32,509 nt of DNA from Bdellovibrio sp. (lineage in GTDB: Bacteria; Bdellovibrionota; Bdellovibrionia; Bdellovibrionales; Bdellovibrionaceae): assembly GCA_017745015.1 (NCBI GenBank), contig JAGIAF010000004.1:1-32509 (forward strand), written 5' to 3'. The notes below the pieces were generated by a model, which saw nothing but the letters and a program-made list of their open reading frames with translations, did no database searches and was not told where the DNA came from. The position numbers and the translations under genes are program-made. Below, piece by piece: positions 21,982 through 28,656 of the stretch. Numbering within the stretch: the stretch's first letter is position 1; each line of letters begins with the position of its first letter.

Positions 21982-22917
21982 ATGAAGAGTGTTTTCGCTT
22001 TGCTTATAATGTTGGGAGCTCAAGCGTGGGCCGGTGGTCGTCCTGAGATTTCTATTCCCTCAACGGTGGAAGTTTCTCAACGCCCGGTATTGCGCTTGGG
22101 TGACATCGCAGTTCTGAAGAACGGGAATGAAGCATTGCTTGCGCAAATGGATGCGTTGGTGTTGCGTGACGATGCCCGCGAGTTGTTGTTATCACAACAG
22201 TTCGAATCTAAAGAATTGCTGACTAAAATTAAGCAAGCGTTGGAAGAAAACGAGGATCTGAAAGAACTCAATCCGGCGTTTAAGATTCCCACTCAAGTAA
22301 AAGTGAACTTTGCTTCGACGATGATTTCTCGCCAAGAGGTTCAACGTCGTATGACGAATTTCCTTTCCGTTCGTTGCGATACTTGCGAATACAATATCTC
22401 CATTCAATCCGTTCCTGTTCCGGCGAATCGCCAATGGGACTTGGATATGACGCAGCTTTCAGCTAAGGGCGGCTTCCTTTTGCCGGTCCGCGACGGAGAA
22501 AATCGTCAAATTAAATGGATTTCGGGAACAATTCGCGTTTCTCGATTAACCCCGGTGACGACGAAAATGATCTCACAAGGAGAGCGCGTAAACGCCCAGG
22601 ATCTTCAGATGTCTATGGTGGATGTGACCTTTGCTAAGGACTCCAGCATGCGCATTGAAGATTGCCAAGGGTTGTTGGCAGCTCGAACACTTCCCGTCGG
22701 AACTCCAGTATGGTCTTCCGATCTCAAACGTGAACCGGCAGCTAAGAGGGGACAAATTGTTAAAGCCTTGATCGGCGACGACAGTTTTGAAATCTCGGTC
22801 AATGTGCAAGCAGAGGACAATGGCTTTGTCGGGGATATTATTAAAGTAAAAAACCTGGAAACCCAAAAAGTCCTCTCGGCAGTGATCACTGAAAAAGGTG
22901 TGGTGAAGTTACAATGA
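21982..22917 (+). CDS. flgA: P-ring assembly chaperone FlgA
   Basis: A 311-residue periplasmic protein that assists assembly of FlgI into the P ring. Signal peptide MKSVFALLIMLGAQAWA. The C-terminal half contains the SAF/ChapFlgA domain: VTTKMISQGERVNAQDLQMSMVDVTFAKDSSMRIEDCQGLLAARTLPVGTPVWSSDLK (about 195-255), then the end domain with VNVQAEDNGFVGDIIKVKNLETQKVLSAVITEKG. The N-terminal half is longer than in E. coli FlgA and includes a CDTCEY cysteine pair. Its ribosome site is weak; six nt separate it from flgG, so coupling is likely. Its stop overlaps the flgH start by four bases (ATGA). Confidence 0.93.
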   Translation: MKSVFALLIMLGAQAWAGGRPEISIPSTVEVSQRPVLRLGDIAVLKNGNEALLAQMDALVLRDDARELLLSQQFESKELLTKIKQALEENEDLKELNPAFKIPTQVKVNFASTMISRQEVQRRMTNFLSVRCDTCEYNISIQSVPVPANRQWDLDMTQLSAKGGFLLPVRDGENRQIKWISGTIRVSRLTPVTTKMISQGERVNAQDLQMSMVDVTFAKDSSMRIEDCQGLLAARTLPVGTPVWSSDLKREPAAKRGQIVKALIGDDSFEISVNVQAEDNGFVGDIIKVKNLETQKVLSAVITEKGVVKLQ

Positions 22918-23687
22918 TTAGAGAATTTAAAACCCCATTCATTAAATTACTTACGATGAGTGCCATCTTGGTATCGATGGTTCTCGCTTCAGGTTGCGCG
23001 ACAATGGATGACCTTGTGGCGAGCATCAATGGGAAGAAAGAAAACCCACCACTTGAGAAAATTCAATCAGCACCTCGCTATTCGGATTCTCAAAACATGG
23101 GTGTACCCACCGATCGTCAGTATAAAAAAATGACTCGCAATCGTATGGAAGAAGAATCTGATTTGGGTTCTAACGCCGGTTCGACGTGGGTGATGGAAGG
23201 CCAAGTCGCTTACTTGTTTGCGCAAAACAAAATGCGCAGAGAAGGCGACATGGTCAATGTGAAGTTGGATGGCAACGCGCAAAAGCAAGTTGAAACCAAA
23301 GTCGGCGTGATCAAAAAACTTTTGAAACAACTTGAAGACCAGGAAAAAGGTCCTCAAAGCAATGGTGAGTTGAGCAACGGTTTGGCAGCAAATGGCGAAG
23401 CCACTCGTGCTCCAGCCGCAGCGAAGCCTGAAGAGAAAAAAGAAGACGATAAAGAAGGTTTGGCAGATGTGAAAGACATCCCAACGAAGATTGTCGAAAA
23501 ACTTGCTGACGGTAACTACCGTGTGAAAGGCCAACAACCTTTCATGATCGGCAAGCGCGAATACAAAGTGATTTTGACGGGTCTCCTTCGTCCGGAAGAC
23601 TTTAACGATGAAGGGATTACGTCACAAAAATTGTTAGACCCTCAGTACGATGTTGTCAGCATTAGAAGGAACACAAGCAATGAATAA
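22914..23687 (+). CDS. flgH: Flagellar L-ring lipoprotein FlgH
   Basis: A 257-residue outer-membrane lipoprotein forming the L ring, the bushing through which the rod crosses the outer membrane. The signal sequence ends LASGC (Cys at about 28). Characteristic FlgH regions are GSTWVMEGQVAYLFAQNKMRREGDMVNVKLDGN and the C-terminal VKGQQPFMIGKREYKVILTGLLRPEDFNDEGITSQKLLD. Between them, about residues 140-180 form a charged and Asn/Gly/Ala-rich insertion (SNGELSNGLAANGE, KPEEKKEDDKEG) that is unusual for the family and probably a disordered loop. It overlaps flgA by four nt and flgI by eight nt, indicating a translationally coupled rod/ring operon. Confidence 0.94.
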   Translation: MIREFKTPFIKLLTMSAILVSMVLASGCATMDDLVASINGKKENPPLEKIQSAPRYSDSQNMGVPTDRQYKKMTRNRMEEESDLGSNAGSTWVMEGQVAYLFAQNKMRREGDMVNVKLDGNAQKQVETKVGVIKKLLKQLEDQEKGPQSNGELSNGLAANGEATRAPAAAKPEEKKEDDKEGLADVKDIPTKIVEKLADGNYRVKGQQPFMIGKREYKVILTGLLRPEDFNDEGITSQKLLDPQYDVVSIRRNTSNE

Positions 23688-24690
23688 GCTCATTAAACTT
23701 TTCGTTTTGACAGCATTGATGGTGGCCGCAACTTTTGAAATGGCTCAAGCCGCTCGATTGAAAGACATTGCTACAATTCGCGGTGTGCGTGAGAATCAAT
23801 TGATCGGTTACGGTATCGTAGTGGGTCTTAAAGGCACTGGTGACGGTAAGAATGAATTTATGAGCAAGAGTGTCGTGCGTATGTTCGACAAACTTGGAAT
23901 GAAATTGGATTCTCCAGATTTCGCCAGCAAAAATGCGGCTGCGGTTATTATCACGGCGTCTATGCCAGCTTTTGGTAAAGCAGGAAATCCAATTGATATC
24001 ACAGTGAGTGCCATCGGCGATGCTTCGTCCTTGGCGGGTGGTACTTTGTTGCAATCTCCTTTGCGTGCTGCCAACGATCAAGTGTTTGCAGTGGCACAAG
24101 GTAATATCGTTATCGGCGGCGATCCTAAAGATGCGCACACGACATCCGGAAGAATTCCAAACGGTGCGATCATCGAACGTGATATGACAGCGGACTTTGC
24201 AACTCGCAAAATGTATCGTCTGACATTGATCAATCCTGATTTCACGACGGCGGCGCGCTCAGTGCTTACGATTAACAAAGAGTTGGGCGGTCACTATGCC
24301 TCTGCGAAAGATGCAGGAACGATCGACATCATCACTCCCTTTGCCTATGAAAATCGCGGCGTTGAATTGCTGGCGACGATTGAGTCTATCGACATCAACC
24401 CTGACATGAAGGCACGTGTCGTTGTAAATGAAAAAACCGGTACAATTGTTATCGGTGACAAAGTGAAGATCTCAAAAGTTGCTCTTTCTCATGGTTCACT
24501 TTCAGTGAAAGTGGGGGATGGCAAAAAAGGAACTGCTGACGAGAAAGTGGCAGTTCTTGAGAGCGGTGTGAGTGTCGGTGATTTGGTGCAAGCTCTAAAC
24601 AAGCTTGGCGTCTCGCCAAAGGACCTGATTACTATACTTCAGTCCATCAAAGCAGCTGGAGCTTTGCACGGGGAACTCGAAGTATTATGA
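23680..24690 (+). CDS. flgI: Flagellar P-ring protein FlgI
   Basis: A 336-residue periplasmic protein forming the P ring around the rod in the peptidoglycan layer. The start at ATG 23680 gives the signal peptide MNKLIKLFVLTALMVAATFEMAQA (cleavage before ARLKD) and lies nine nt after AGAAGGA; the frame extends to 23650 without support. The family-defining beginning is RLKDIATIRGVRENQLIGYGIVVGLKGTGDGKNEF, and the C-terminal end has SVGDLVQALNKLGVSPKDLITILQSIKAAGALHGELEVL. Length is typical. It overlaps flgH by eight nt, and its TGA stop overlaps the ATG of the next ORF by four nt. Confidence 0.97.
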   Translation: MNKLIKLFVLTALMVAATFEMAQAARLKDIATIRGVRENQLIGYGIVVGLKGTGDGKNEFMSKSVVRMFDKLGMKLDSPDFASKNAAAVIITASMPAFGKAGNPIDITVSAIGDASSLAGGTLLQSPLRAANDQVFAVAQGNIVIGGDPKDAHTTSGRIPNGAIIERDMTADFATRKMYRLTLINPDFTTAARSVLTINKELGGHYASAKDAGTIDIITPFAYENRGVELLATIESIDINPDMKARVVVNEKTGTIVIGDKVKISKVALSHGSLSVKVGDGKKGTADEKVAVLESGVSVGDLVQALNKLGVSPKDLITILQSIKAAGALHGELEVL

Positions 24691-25199
24691 AATTTTTGTT
24701 TCATAATGACGCGCCTTTTAATAAACTGATTTTATATGTTTCTGACACATGGAAGTGTTTGAAACGCGGGGAGGGTGAGGAAGAGATCGCGAACCATGGA
24801 AGGTCAAGAGTCGAAAGTTTCTCGCAGGAAACAGAGGCAATAGGTCAGCAAGGTCACGGAGTGACTAAATTGAGCCGAAGCTACACTCAAATGAATCAAG
24901 TGCAGGATGCACGAGATTCTCGAACTCTAACTCCCCTTTTTTCTTCCTTCAAAGTTACTGGTACTGGTGGTCATTTGCGCGAAGACGGATCTAGAGAAAG
25001 CTTCTACGGCAGAGGCTTTTCTCTTCGGACAGTCCTCGCTCTTTTTTTTCTTTCGCTTCTAGCAATGATTTTCGATTCGATGGCGTTTGTCGCTTTTAGT
25101 GTTCCCGCATTGCTGCGGAACTCGTTCAAAGCCTCTGCCGTAGAAGCTTTCTCTAGATCCTCTGTGCAATATTCGCAATATAGGAATTTTTGGTCGTGA
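24687..25199 (+). CDS. Uncertain ORF between flgI and flgJ, joined by 4-nt overlaps
   Basis: A 170-codon open frame with no family match I recognise. For it: the ATG overlaps the flgI stop as ATGA, exactly like the flgA-flgH junction. Its TGA overlaps the probable GTG start of flgJ as GTGA, and one hydrophobic segment (TVLALFFLSLLAMIFDSMAFVAF, residues about 114-136) looks membrane-spanning. Against it: Arg is mostly encoded by AGA, AGG, CGA and CGG instead of the CGT/CGC of its neighbours. The product is Ser/Arg-rich without clear domains, and a perfect 33-bp inverted repeat occupies its second half. It could be a degenerate gene, an insertion kept in frame, or a leader whose translation couples flgI to flgJ. 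Confidence 0.4.
   Translation: MKFLFHNDAPFNKLILYVSDTWKCLKRGEGEEEIANHGRSRVESFSQETEAIGQQGHGVTKLSRSYTQMNQVQDARDSRTLTPLFSSFKVTGTGGHLREDGSRESFYGRGFSLRTVLALFFLSLLAMIFDSMAFVAFSVPALLRNSFKASAVEAFSRSSVQYSQYRNFWS
24987..25160. repeat. Perfect 33-bp inverted repeat enclosing 108 bp (MITE-like or regulatory hairpin)
   Basis: Bases 24987-25019 are the exact reverse complement of 25128-25160. Both arms contain AAAGCTTCTACGGCAGAGG or its complement. The 108-bp interior holds a further imperfect hairpin at 25101-25121 (CCGCA-TTGC-TGCGG extended by GTT/AAC) and a T-rich run. I saw no target-site duplication or transposase. In RNA the whole would be a very stable stem between flgI and flgJ. Confidence 0.85.
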
Positions 25200-26035
25200 G
25201 AACGGGGAGCTTTAACTTTACTACTCTTGTTTTCTTGATCTGCACTCTCCTTGGGAGACTTTCACTGGCTGCGCCTTCGGCGGCCGCTGAGGAGGCTCCT
25301 GCTGCGCAGTCGCAGGGGCGGGGGAAGTTTATGGCTTTGCCTTCGCGATTTATGGGGAGACCTGTTCAAAAATCTGCTGATGAAAAATTGAAAGATGTTT
25401 CTGAGATGTATGAGAAACATTTTTTGAGAGAGATGATGAAGGCGATGCGTTCTACTGTGCATGAAGGTGGAATGATTCAGCAGAATCAGGCGGAGAAAAT
25501 TTTCCGTGAGCAACTTGATGATCACTATGTTGATAAGTGGAGTGAGAAGGGTGGCATTGGGCTTTCCAAAGTTATCTATGATCAGCTTATTGATAAGTTT
25601 GGTGCGCAGCTTGGGATTAAGAAAGCGGTTGATAAGCCTCGTGGGCCTTTGCCGTTGGATGAGCGCAGTAATTATTCTGCTCATCAGTTTCGTCATCCGA
25701 GTCATCAAGAGGGATTGTCTTATCGCATAGATAAAACGAAGCCTCCTGTTGCTGGAGCGCAGGCAGTGAATGCGGACTCTGGAGAGGTGAAAGCCCCGTG
25801 GGGTGGGGTTTTGCGGAATGTGCGTAACTTGGTGGATAACCAAACTATGATGGAAATTGAACACGACAATGGTCTTAAAAGCCAAGTTGTGTTTAAGGGG
25901 ACACTGTCTAAAGTTTCGACAGGGGATGCCGTGCAAGCTGGCGAGACCCTTGGGGTTTTGAGTCCTGAGGCGAAAAGTTTGTATTGGACTGTTGAGCCGG
26001 ACAAAGAGACTGGACCACAAACTGTCTCAGAATGA
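25196..26035 (+). CDS. flgJ: FlgJ-type rod-binding protein fused to a degenerate LytM/M23 domain
   Basis: A 279-residue exported protein. GTG 25196 is chosen because AGGA lies ten nt upstream and its GTGA overlap fits the upstream ORF; TTG 25190 is the alternative. A signal sequence (TTLVFLICTLLGRLSLAA) is followed by a short Ala/Pro linker. The FlgJ rod-binding domain (about 60-130) contains EMYEKHFLREMMKAMRSTVHEGG and GIGLSKVIYDQLIDKFG. Instead of the muramidase half of enterobacterial FlgJ, the C-terminus (200-270) resembles an M23/LytM domain: VKAPWGGVLRNVRNLVDNQTMMEIEHDNGLKSQVVFKG and DAVQAGETLGVLSPEAKSLYWTVEP. The usual catalytic Hx(n)D and HxH residues are not evident, so it is probably a non-catalytic wall-binding or activator domain. 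Confidence 0.85.
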   Translation: MRTGSFNFTTLVFLICTLLGRLSLAAPSAAAEEAPAAQSQGRGKFMALPSRFMGRPVQKSADEKLKDVSEMYEKHFLREMMKAMRSTVHEGGMIQQNQAEKIFREQLDDHYVDKWSEKGGIGLSKVIYDQLIDKFGAQLGIKKAVDKPRGPLPLDERSNYSAHQFRHPSHQEGLSYRIDKTKPPVAGAQAVNADSGEVKAPWGGVLRNVRNLVDNQTMMEIEHDNGLKSQVVFKGTLSKVSTGDAVQAGETLGVLSPEAKSLYWTVEPDKETGPQTVSE

Positions 26036-26079
26036 TTTGGTAGAAATGTCTCGTTGTGATACTATGATGAGAATAGAAA

Positions 26080-26097
26080 GAGTGTTTTCTAACACTC
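26080..26097 (+). promoter_or_regulatory. Hairpin in the flgM leader
   Basis: GAGTGTT-TTCT-AACACTC is a perfect 7-bp stem with a tetraloop, 19 nt before the flgM ATG and just ahead of its GAGGGAG ribosome site. It may set the level of flgM translation or stabilise the message end; no T tract follows. Confidence 0.45.
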
Positions 26098-26116
26098 GAG
26101 AAAGAGGGAGCTGTCG

Positions 26117-26446
26117 ATGAAAATTACGCACAATAAAGTTGGTCAAAATTTGAACCTAACTGATGCTGGTAAATCCGACAAAGCTACGAACATTGCGAAT
26201 AAATCTGCGAAAGATGTTGCAGGCACAAAAGCTGATTTGCTTTCTTCGTCATTGGGCGATTCTTCAAAAGTTGAATTGTCTCCAAAAGCTCAAGAAGCAA
26301 AACGCATCAAGGAACTTGCGATGGCAGCTCCTGATGTTGATGAAGCGAAAGTTGCTAAGTTCCGCGACATGATCGACAAAGGAACTTACAAAGTTGACGC
26401 AAAATCTATCGCCGACAAAATGGTCGACGAGCATTTAGAATTCTAA
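26117..26446 (+). CDS. flgM: Anti-sigma-28 factor FlgM
   Basis: A 109-residue cytoplasmic protein that binds FliA (sigma-28) and is exported through the finished hook to release it. The N-terminal 50 residues are polar and disordered-looking (KSDKATNIANKSAKDVAGTK), while the C-terminal sigma-binding helices are VELSPKAQEAKRIKELAMAA and VDEAKVAKFRDMIDKGTYKVDAKSIADKMVDEHLEF. VDxxKVxxIRxAIxxGxY-DxxxIADKM is the family hallmark. Ribosome site GAGGGAG lies seven nt upstream, preceded by a hairpin. Presence of FlgM supports a sigma-28 regulon, to which CCGATAA boxes found elsewhere in the window could belong. Confidence 0.93.
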   Translation: MKITHNKVGQNLNLTDAGKSDKATNIANKSAKDVAGTKADLLSSSLGDSSKVELSPKAQEAKRIKELAMAAPDVDEAKVAKFRDMIDKGTYKVDAKSIADKMVDEHLEF

Positions 26447-26527
26447 TTTCCCGGGCGCAAGCCACGCCGAAGCGCCAATGGCGCGAAGGCGGGTGTGATT
26501 GAGATAGCACGGTAAAGAATAGTTCTC
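26447..26527 (+). other. flgM-flgN interval, first hairpin
   Basis: CGCC-GAA-GCGCC-AAT-GGCGC-GAA-GGCG (26465-26491) is a stem with a symmetric GAA/GAA internal loop, 18 nt after the flgM stop. No T tract follows, so it is a processing or stabilising structure, or a partial terminator. Confidence 0.4.
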
Positions 26528-26553
26528 ACTGCTAACCAAGGATGATTAGCAGT
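26528..26553 (+). promoter_or_regulatory. Putative CsrA-binding hairpin in the flgN leader
   Basis: ACTGCTAA / TTAGCAGT is a perfect 8-bp stem whose ten-base loop reads CCAAGGATGA. CAAGGATG matches the core of the CsrA in-vitro consensus (CARGGAUG). The flgN ribosome site GAAGGAGGA about 55 nt downstream provides a second GGA. csrA itself is in the same cluster. Confidence 0.55.
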
Positions 26554-26620
26554 AATTCCAAAAAACCTACTGAAGAAAAAGGTGGCCTGTCCGCCGAAGC
26601 TTCAGCGAAGGAGGAAAAAG

Positions 26621-27145
26621 ATGGATGTAGCTGTAGCAGAAAGAGCGTTTCAAAAGCTCGAAGCCAATCTTGAAGAACTCACTAAAATTTATCGCAACCT
26701 TCTTGAGGTTGTTCGTAAAGAAAAAGAAATCCTGATCCGCGCAGATCGTGAAGCATTGGATGAAAACAATGCGATCAAAGAAGAGTTGCTCTACAAACTC
26801 AGAGCACAAGATTCTTTGCGTTCTCGTTATGCGATGGATCTTGCGACGATCGTTGGTGCTGATGTTGAAAATCCACGTTTGTTGGAGCTGGCTCAGAAAT
26901 TGGCTGCTCTTCCAACGGCGGCGGACAGACTTCGCACTCAACACGCGGCATTGGATATCTTGATCAAACGAATCACTGATATCAACAAAGACAACGAAGA
27001 GTACACGAAGTCGGCACTTAAAACTTTGAATGGTGCCTTGGATGACGTGAAGGAAGCTCTTTCTGGTAAGAAAACTTACGAGAAAAAAGGCGGCTACAAA
27101 TCTGGCCCACAAGTTTCCGGCAACTTCGTTAGTAAAGAAGCATAA
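26621..27145 (+). CDS. flgN: Flagellar export chaperone FlgN
   Basis: A 174-residue helical cytoplasmic chaperone that holds FlgK and FlgL in an export-ready state. The protein is almost wholly coiled coil in its first 150 residues (RAFQKLEANLEELTKIYRNLLEVVRKEKEILIRADREALDENNAIKEELLYKLRAQDSLR, about 8-68), as in the FlgN family. The Gly/Lys-rich tail (KTYEKKGGYKSGPQVSGNF) would be the substrate-binding disordered end. Very strong ribosome site (GAAGGAGG) six nt upstream; an upstream in-frame start at 26582 is rejected. Placed directly before its clients flgK and flgL, as usual. A GGA-loop hairpin lies in its leader. Confidence 0.92.
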   Translation: MDVAVAERAFQKLEANLEELTKIYRNLLEVVRKEKEILIRADREALDENNAIKEELLYKLRAQDSLRSRYAMDLATIVGADVENPRLLELAQKLAALPTAADRLRTQHAALDILIKRITDINKDNEEYTKSALKTLNGALDDVKEALSGKKTYEKKGGYKSGPQVSGNFVSKEA

Positions 27146-27159
27146 GCAAACTGGCTTAC

Positions 27160-27178
27160 ACTCCGACTCCGTCGGAGT
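27160..27178 (+). promoter_or_regulatory. Hairpin between flgN and flgK
   Basis: ACTCCGAC-TCC-GTCGGAGT, a perfect 8-bp stem with a three-base loop, 14 nt after the flgN stop. No T tract, so it is more a message-stabilising or attenuating stem than a full terminator. Confidence 0.5.
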
Positions 27179-27196
27179 AAACCGAACCACCCCGCG

Positions 27197-27224
27197 GCTC
27201 ACTAGGATGGTGAGCTTTTAGGAG
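27197..27224 (+). promoter_or_regulatory. Putative CsrA-binding hairpin and ribosome site of flgK
   Basis: GCTCAC (27197-27202) pairs with GTGAGC (27210-27215), and the seven-base loop is TAGGATG, presenting AGGA. Five bases later the flgK ribosome site AGGAG (27220-27224) offers a second GGA. Two GGA sites, one in a loop and one in the ribosome site, is the layout of known CsrA repression targets such as Bacillus hag. Confidence 0.55.
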
Positions 27225-27229
27225 ACAGA

Positions 27230-28636
27230 ATGTCGAAGATTTCGGCAATGATGGACACAGGCAAAAGATCTCTGATGAATTCTCAGACATCTTTGCAAAC
27301 TGTTGGCCACAATATCGCCAATAAATCTACTGAAGGGTACTCTCGTCAGAGAGTAGAACTTCTGTCGAACACTCCTATTGGTGAAGGTGGCTTGCAAATC
27401 GGTATGGGTGCCCGTGCCGGTGTTGTGACTCGCGTGAACAATCCTTGGCTGGAAAAACAAATCCAAAAAGAAGGAATGAGCATGGGTTACGAGGATTCTC
27501 GTGCCGATGCCATGGGCCGCGTAGAGCAAATCTATAATGAACAAAATAATAAGGGCTTGAACCAATACGTGACGGATTTCTTCAACGGTTTCCGTGAGCT
27601 TTCTAACAACCCAGAAAGTTTGGCGTCTCGTACTATGGTGCGTGAAGCAGCCGTAGGTGTGGTTAAAGACTTCTCTCGTGTGACGACTCAATTGAGAGGC
27701 GTTCAAGAAGACCTTGATGGTCAAATCAAGACGACGGTTGATGAAGTGAATCAGATCACTAAAGAGATCGCATCTTTAAATGAAAAAATTCAAACGGTTG
27801 AAGTTCAAAAAGTTCCAGCTAATGACGAGCGTGACCGTCGTGATCTTTTGCTTAAAAAATTGGGCGAAAAGATCGACATCAGTTGGGCTGAAGGTAAAGA
27901 CGGACTAGTAACAGTTACAGCGGGGCGCACAGCGATCTTGGTTTCTGGTACCGGCTCGTCGGAATTGAAAGCGCAACAAACGGATACTCGCGATCGTATG
28001 GAAGTCTTCTTCGTAGGAACAGGTACGCCAGCGAATATTACCGAGCAAATTACGGGTGGTCGTATTGGTGGTGCTTTGGATGTTCGTGACCATGTGATTG
28101 AAGATCTTTTGGGTCATGTTGATAAGCTTGCTTACACTCTTGCGACTGAAGTGAATAAAGCCCATATCGAAGGTTTCGATAAAACGGGTAAGAACGGCGT
28201 TTTGTTCTTCGAAATGCCGCCAGAAGAAAAAGGCGCTGCTTCGAATATGGCGTTGAATAAAACAATCTTCAACGACGTATCTCGTATCGCTGCGGCCTCT
28301 AGACCGGATGCTCCGGGTGACAATACTGTGGCGAACGTTATCTCCTCTTTACAATATAGACAGGTGATGGACGACGGTACCGCAACGATGGACGACTACT
28401 ACAATACTCAAGTAGGTCAGGTCGGTGCGATGGCGCAAAGAGCAGTAAAGGCTCAAGAGTCGCAAAAGAACGTAATTAATCAGTTAACGAACATCCGCGA
28501 AAGTATCAGTGGCGTAAGTTTGGATGAAGAGACGACGAAAATGATCGAATTCCAAAAAACTTACGATGCGTCAGCTCGTTTGATCAAAACAGCCGACGAG
28601 ATGTTCGATACGGTTTTGAATTTGAAACGCCTCTAG
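27230..28636 (+). CDS. flgK: Flagellar hook-associated protein 1 (FlgK)
   Basis: A 468-residue hook-filament junction protein secreted by the flagellar type III system. N-terminal D0/D1: MDTGKRSLMNSQTSLQTVGHNIANKSTEGYSRQRVEL; D1 region FNGFRELSNNPESLASRTMVREAAVGVVKDF and the coiled coil around VDEVNQITKEIASLNEKIQTVE; C-terminal VSLDEETTKMIEFQKTYDASARLIKTADEMFDTVLNL. All are diagnostic. The central D2/D3 domain is small, making it shorter than the E. coli protein (about 547). Start with AGGAG five nt upstream. Followed 20 nt later by flgL. Confidence 0.97.
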   Translation: MSKISAMMDTGKRSLMNSQTSLQTVGHNIANKSTEGYSRQRVELLSNTPIGEGGLQIGMGARAGVVTRVNNPWLEKQIQKEGMSMGYEDSRADAMGRVEQIYNEQNNKGLNQYVTDFFNGFRELSNNPESLASRTMVREAAVGVVKDFSRVTTQLRGVQEDLDGQIKTTVDEVNQITKEIASLNEKIQTVEVQKVPANDERDRRDLLLKKLGEKIDISWAEGKDGLVTVTAGRTAILVSGTGSSELKAQQTDTRDRMEVFFVGTGTPANITEQITGGRIGGALDVRDHVIEDLLGHVDKLAYTLATEVNKAHIEGFDKTGKNGVLFFEMPPEEKGAASNMALNKTIFNDVSRIAAASRPDAPGDNTVANVISSLQYRQVMDDGTATMDDYYNTQVGQVGAMAQRAVKAQESQKNVINQLTNIRESISGVSLDEETTKMIEFQKTYDASARLIKTADEMFDTVLNLKRL

Positions 28637-28656
28637 TAGGTAAAGGGTAAGCAGAC

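Noticed and set aside
25262-26020. 252-codon minus-strand ORF opposite flgJ
   Set aside because: Leu/Arg/His-rich translation typical of antisense frames; the plus frame has the FlgJ domain.
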